IMG/VR virus record: IMGVR_UViG_3300007510_000799
Span: 1-38,720 of that record
Direction: 5' to 3' (one strand)
Length of the DNA stretch: 38,720 nt
DNA from: a virus
The translations under genes were made by a program, and so were the position numbers. Under the pieces are notes generated by a model. That model saw only the letters and a list, made by a program, of their open reading frames with translations. It made no database searches and was not told where the DNA came from. Positions 38,703 through 38,720 of this stretch are shown in pieces (position 1 is the first letter of the stretch; every line of letters begins with the position of its first letter).

Positions 38703-38720
38703 AACTGTTAATACTATACT

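Noticed and set aside
1-38720. tRNA or rRNA genes
   Set aside because: No cloverleaf with a conserved TTC and acceptor stem was noticed in the short intergenic gaps. A covariance search would be needed to exclude one fully.

Overview
The window looks like part of a large tailed-phage genome. All 67 genes I can support lie on the minus strand, most overlap by 1 to 35 bases, and start/stop junctions of the ATGA or TAATG type are common. There is no rRNA, tRNA, CRISPR array or insertion sequence. The content is a phage replication and nucleotide-metabolism module (gp32-like SSB, UvsX/RecA, 5'-3' exonuclease, DnaB-type helicase, DnaE-type polymerase, class II ribonucleotide reductase, ThyX, dUTPase) mixed with many small proteins of unknown function. 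No capsid, tail or terminase gene is recognisable. The host is probably Myxococcota or a related former deltaproteobacterium. This is inferred from one gene: a lipoprotein with six MopE-type Cys/Asp repeats followed by a von Willebrand A domain, a combination typical of those bacteria.

Reading in the direction of transcription (high to low coordinates), 38.6-28.9 kb holds SSB, an AIPR/DGQHR-like protein, a Dam-type adenine methylase, a SlyD-like FKBP isomerase, UvsX/RecA, a flap-type exonuclease, the replicative helicase, class II RNR, a GroES-like co-chaperonin and ThyX. 28.9-18.6 kb holds the MopE/vWA lipoprotein, two unknown or nucleotidyltransferase-like proteins, the DnaE polymerase, dUTPase, a zinc-binding protein, an IMPDH/GMP reductase and a short sigma-region-4 protein. 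18.5-8.1 kb holds an acidic protein, a ClpP-like protease, GroEL, a membrane-anchored XhlA-like protein, an HEAGH metallopeptidase-like protein, glutaredoxin, an 831-residue protein of unknown function and a stand-alone LeuA regulatory-domain protein. 8.1 kb to the left edge is an accessory region of about 30 tiny genes: SH3/KOW-like barrels, single-pass membrane proteins, small lipoproteins, a Smr domain, a DUF2061 protein and a cytidylyltransferase.

Eleven promoters of sigma-70 type with exactly 17-bp spacers can be read on the minus strand, together with three hairpin terminators. They divide the window into transcription units. Several have TTGACA or TTGACT as the -35 box, and in four the -35 box contains the TGA stop codon of the preceding gene.

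The most unusual feature is at the left end. It is a tandem array of at least five short paralogous genes encoding MK(V/A)GD-type barrels. Neighbours overlap by exactly 14 bases at four successive junctions (for example GTGAAAGTCGGTGA). The same bases encode the C-terminal ESR-stop or EGR-stop of one gene and the N-terminal MKVGD of the next, and the preceding codons supply the ribosome binding site. This looks like a modular junction that allows in-frame gain and loss of units.

The genes suggest a phage that makes its own dNTPs (RNR with glutaredoxin, ThyX, dUTPase, GMPR/IMPDH), replicates with a bacterial-type PolIII alpha, carries its own folding and proteolysis set (GroEL, GroES, FKBP, ClpP), and places many small proteins in the host envelope. 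No stretch longer than 300 bases lacks a gene.
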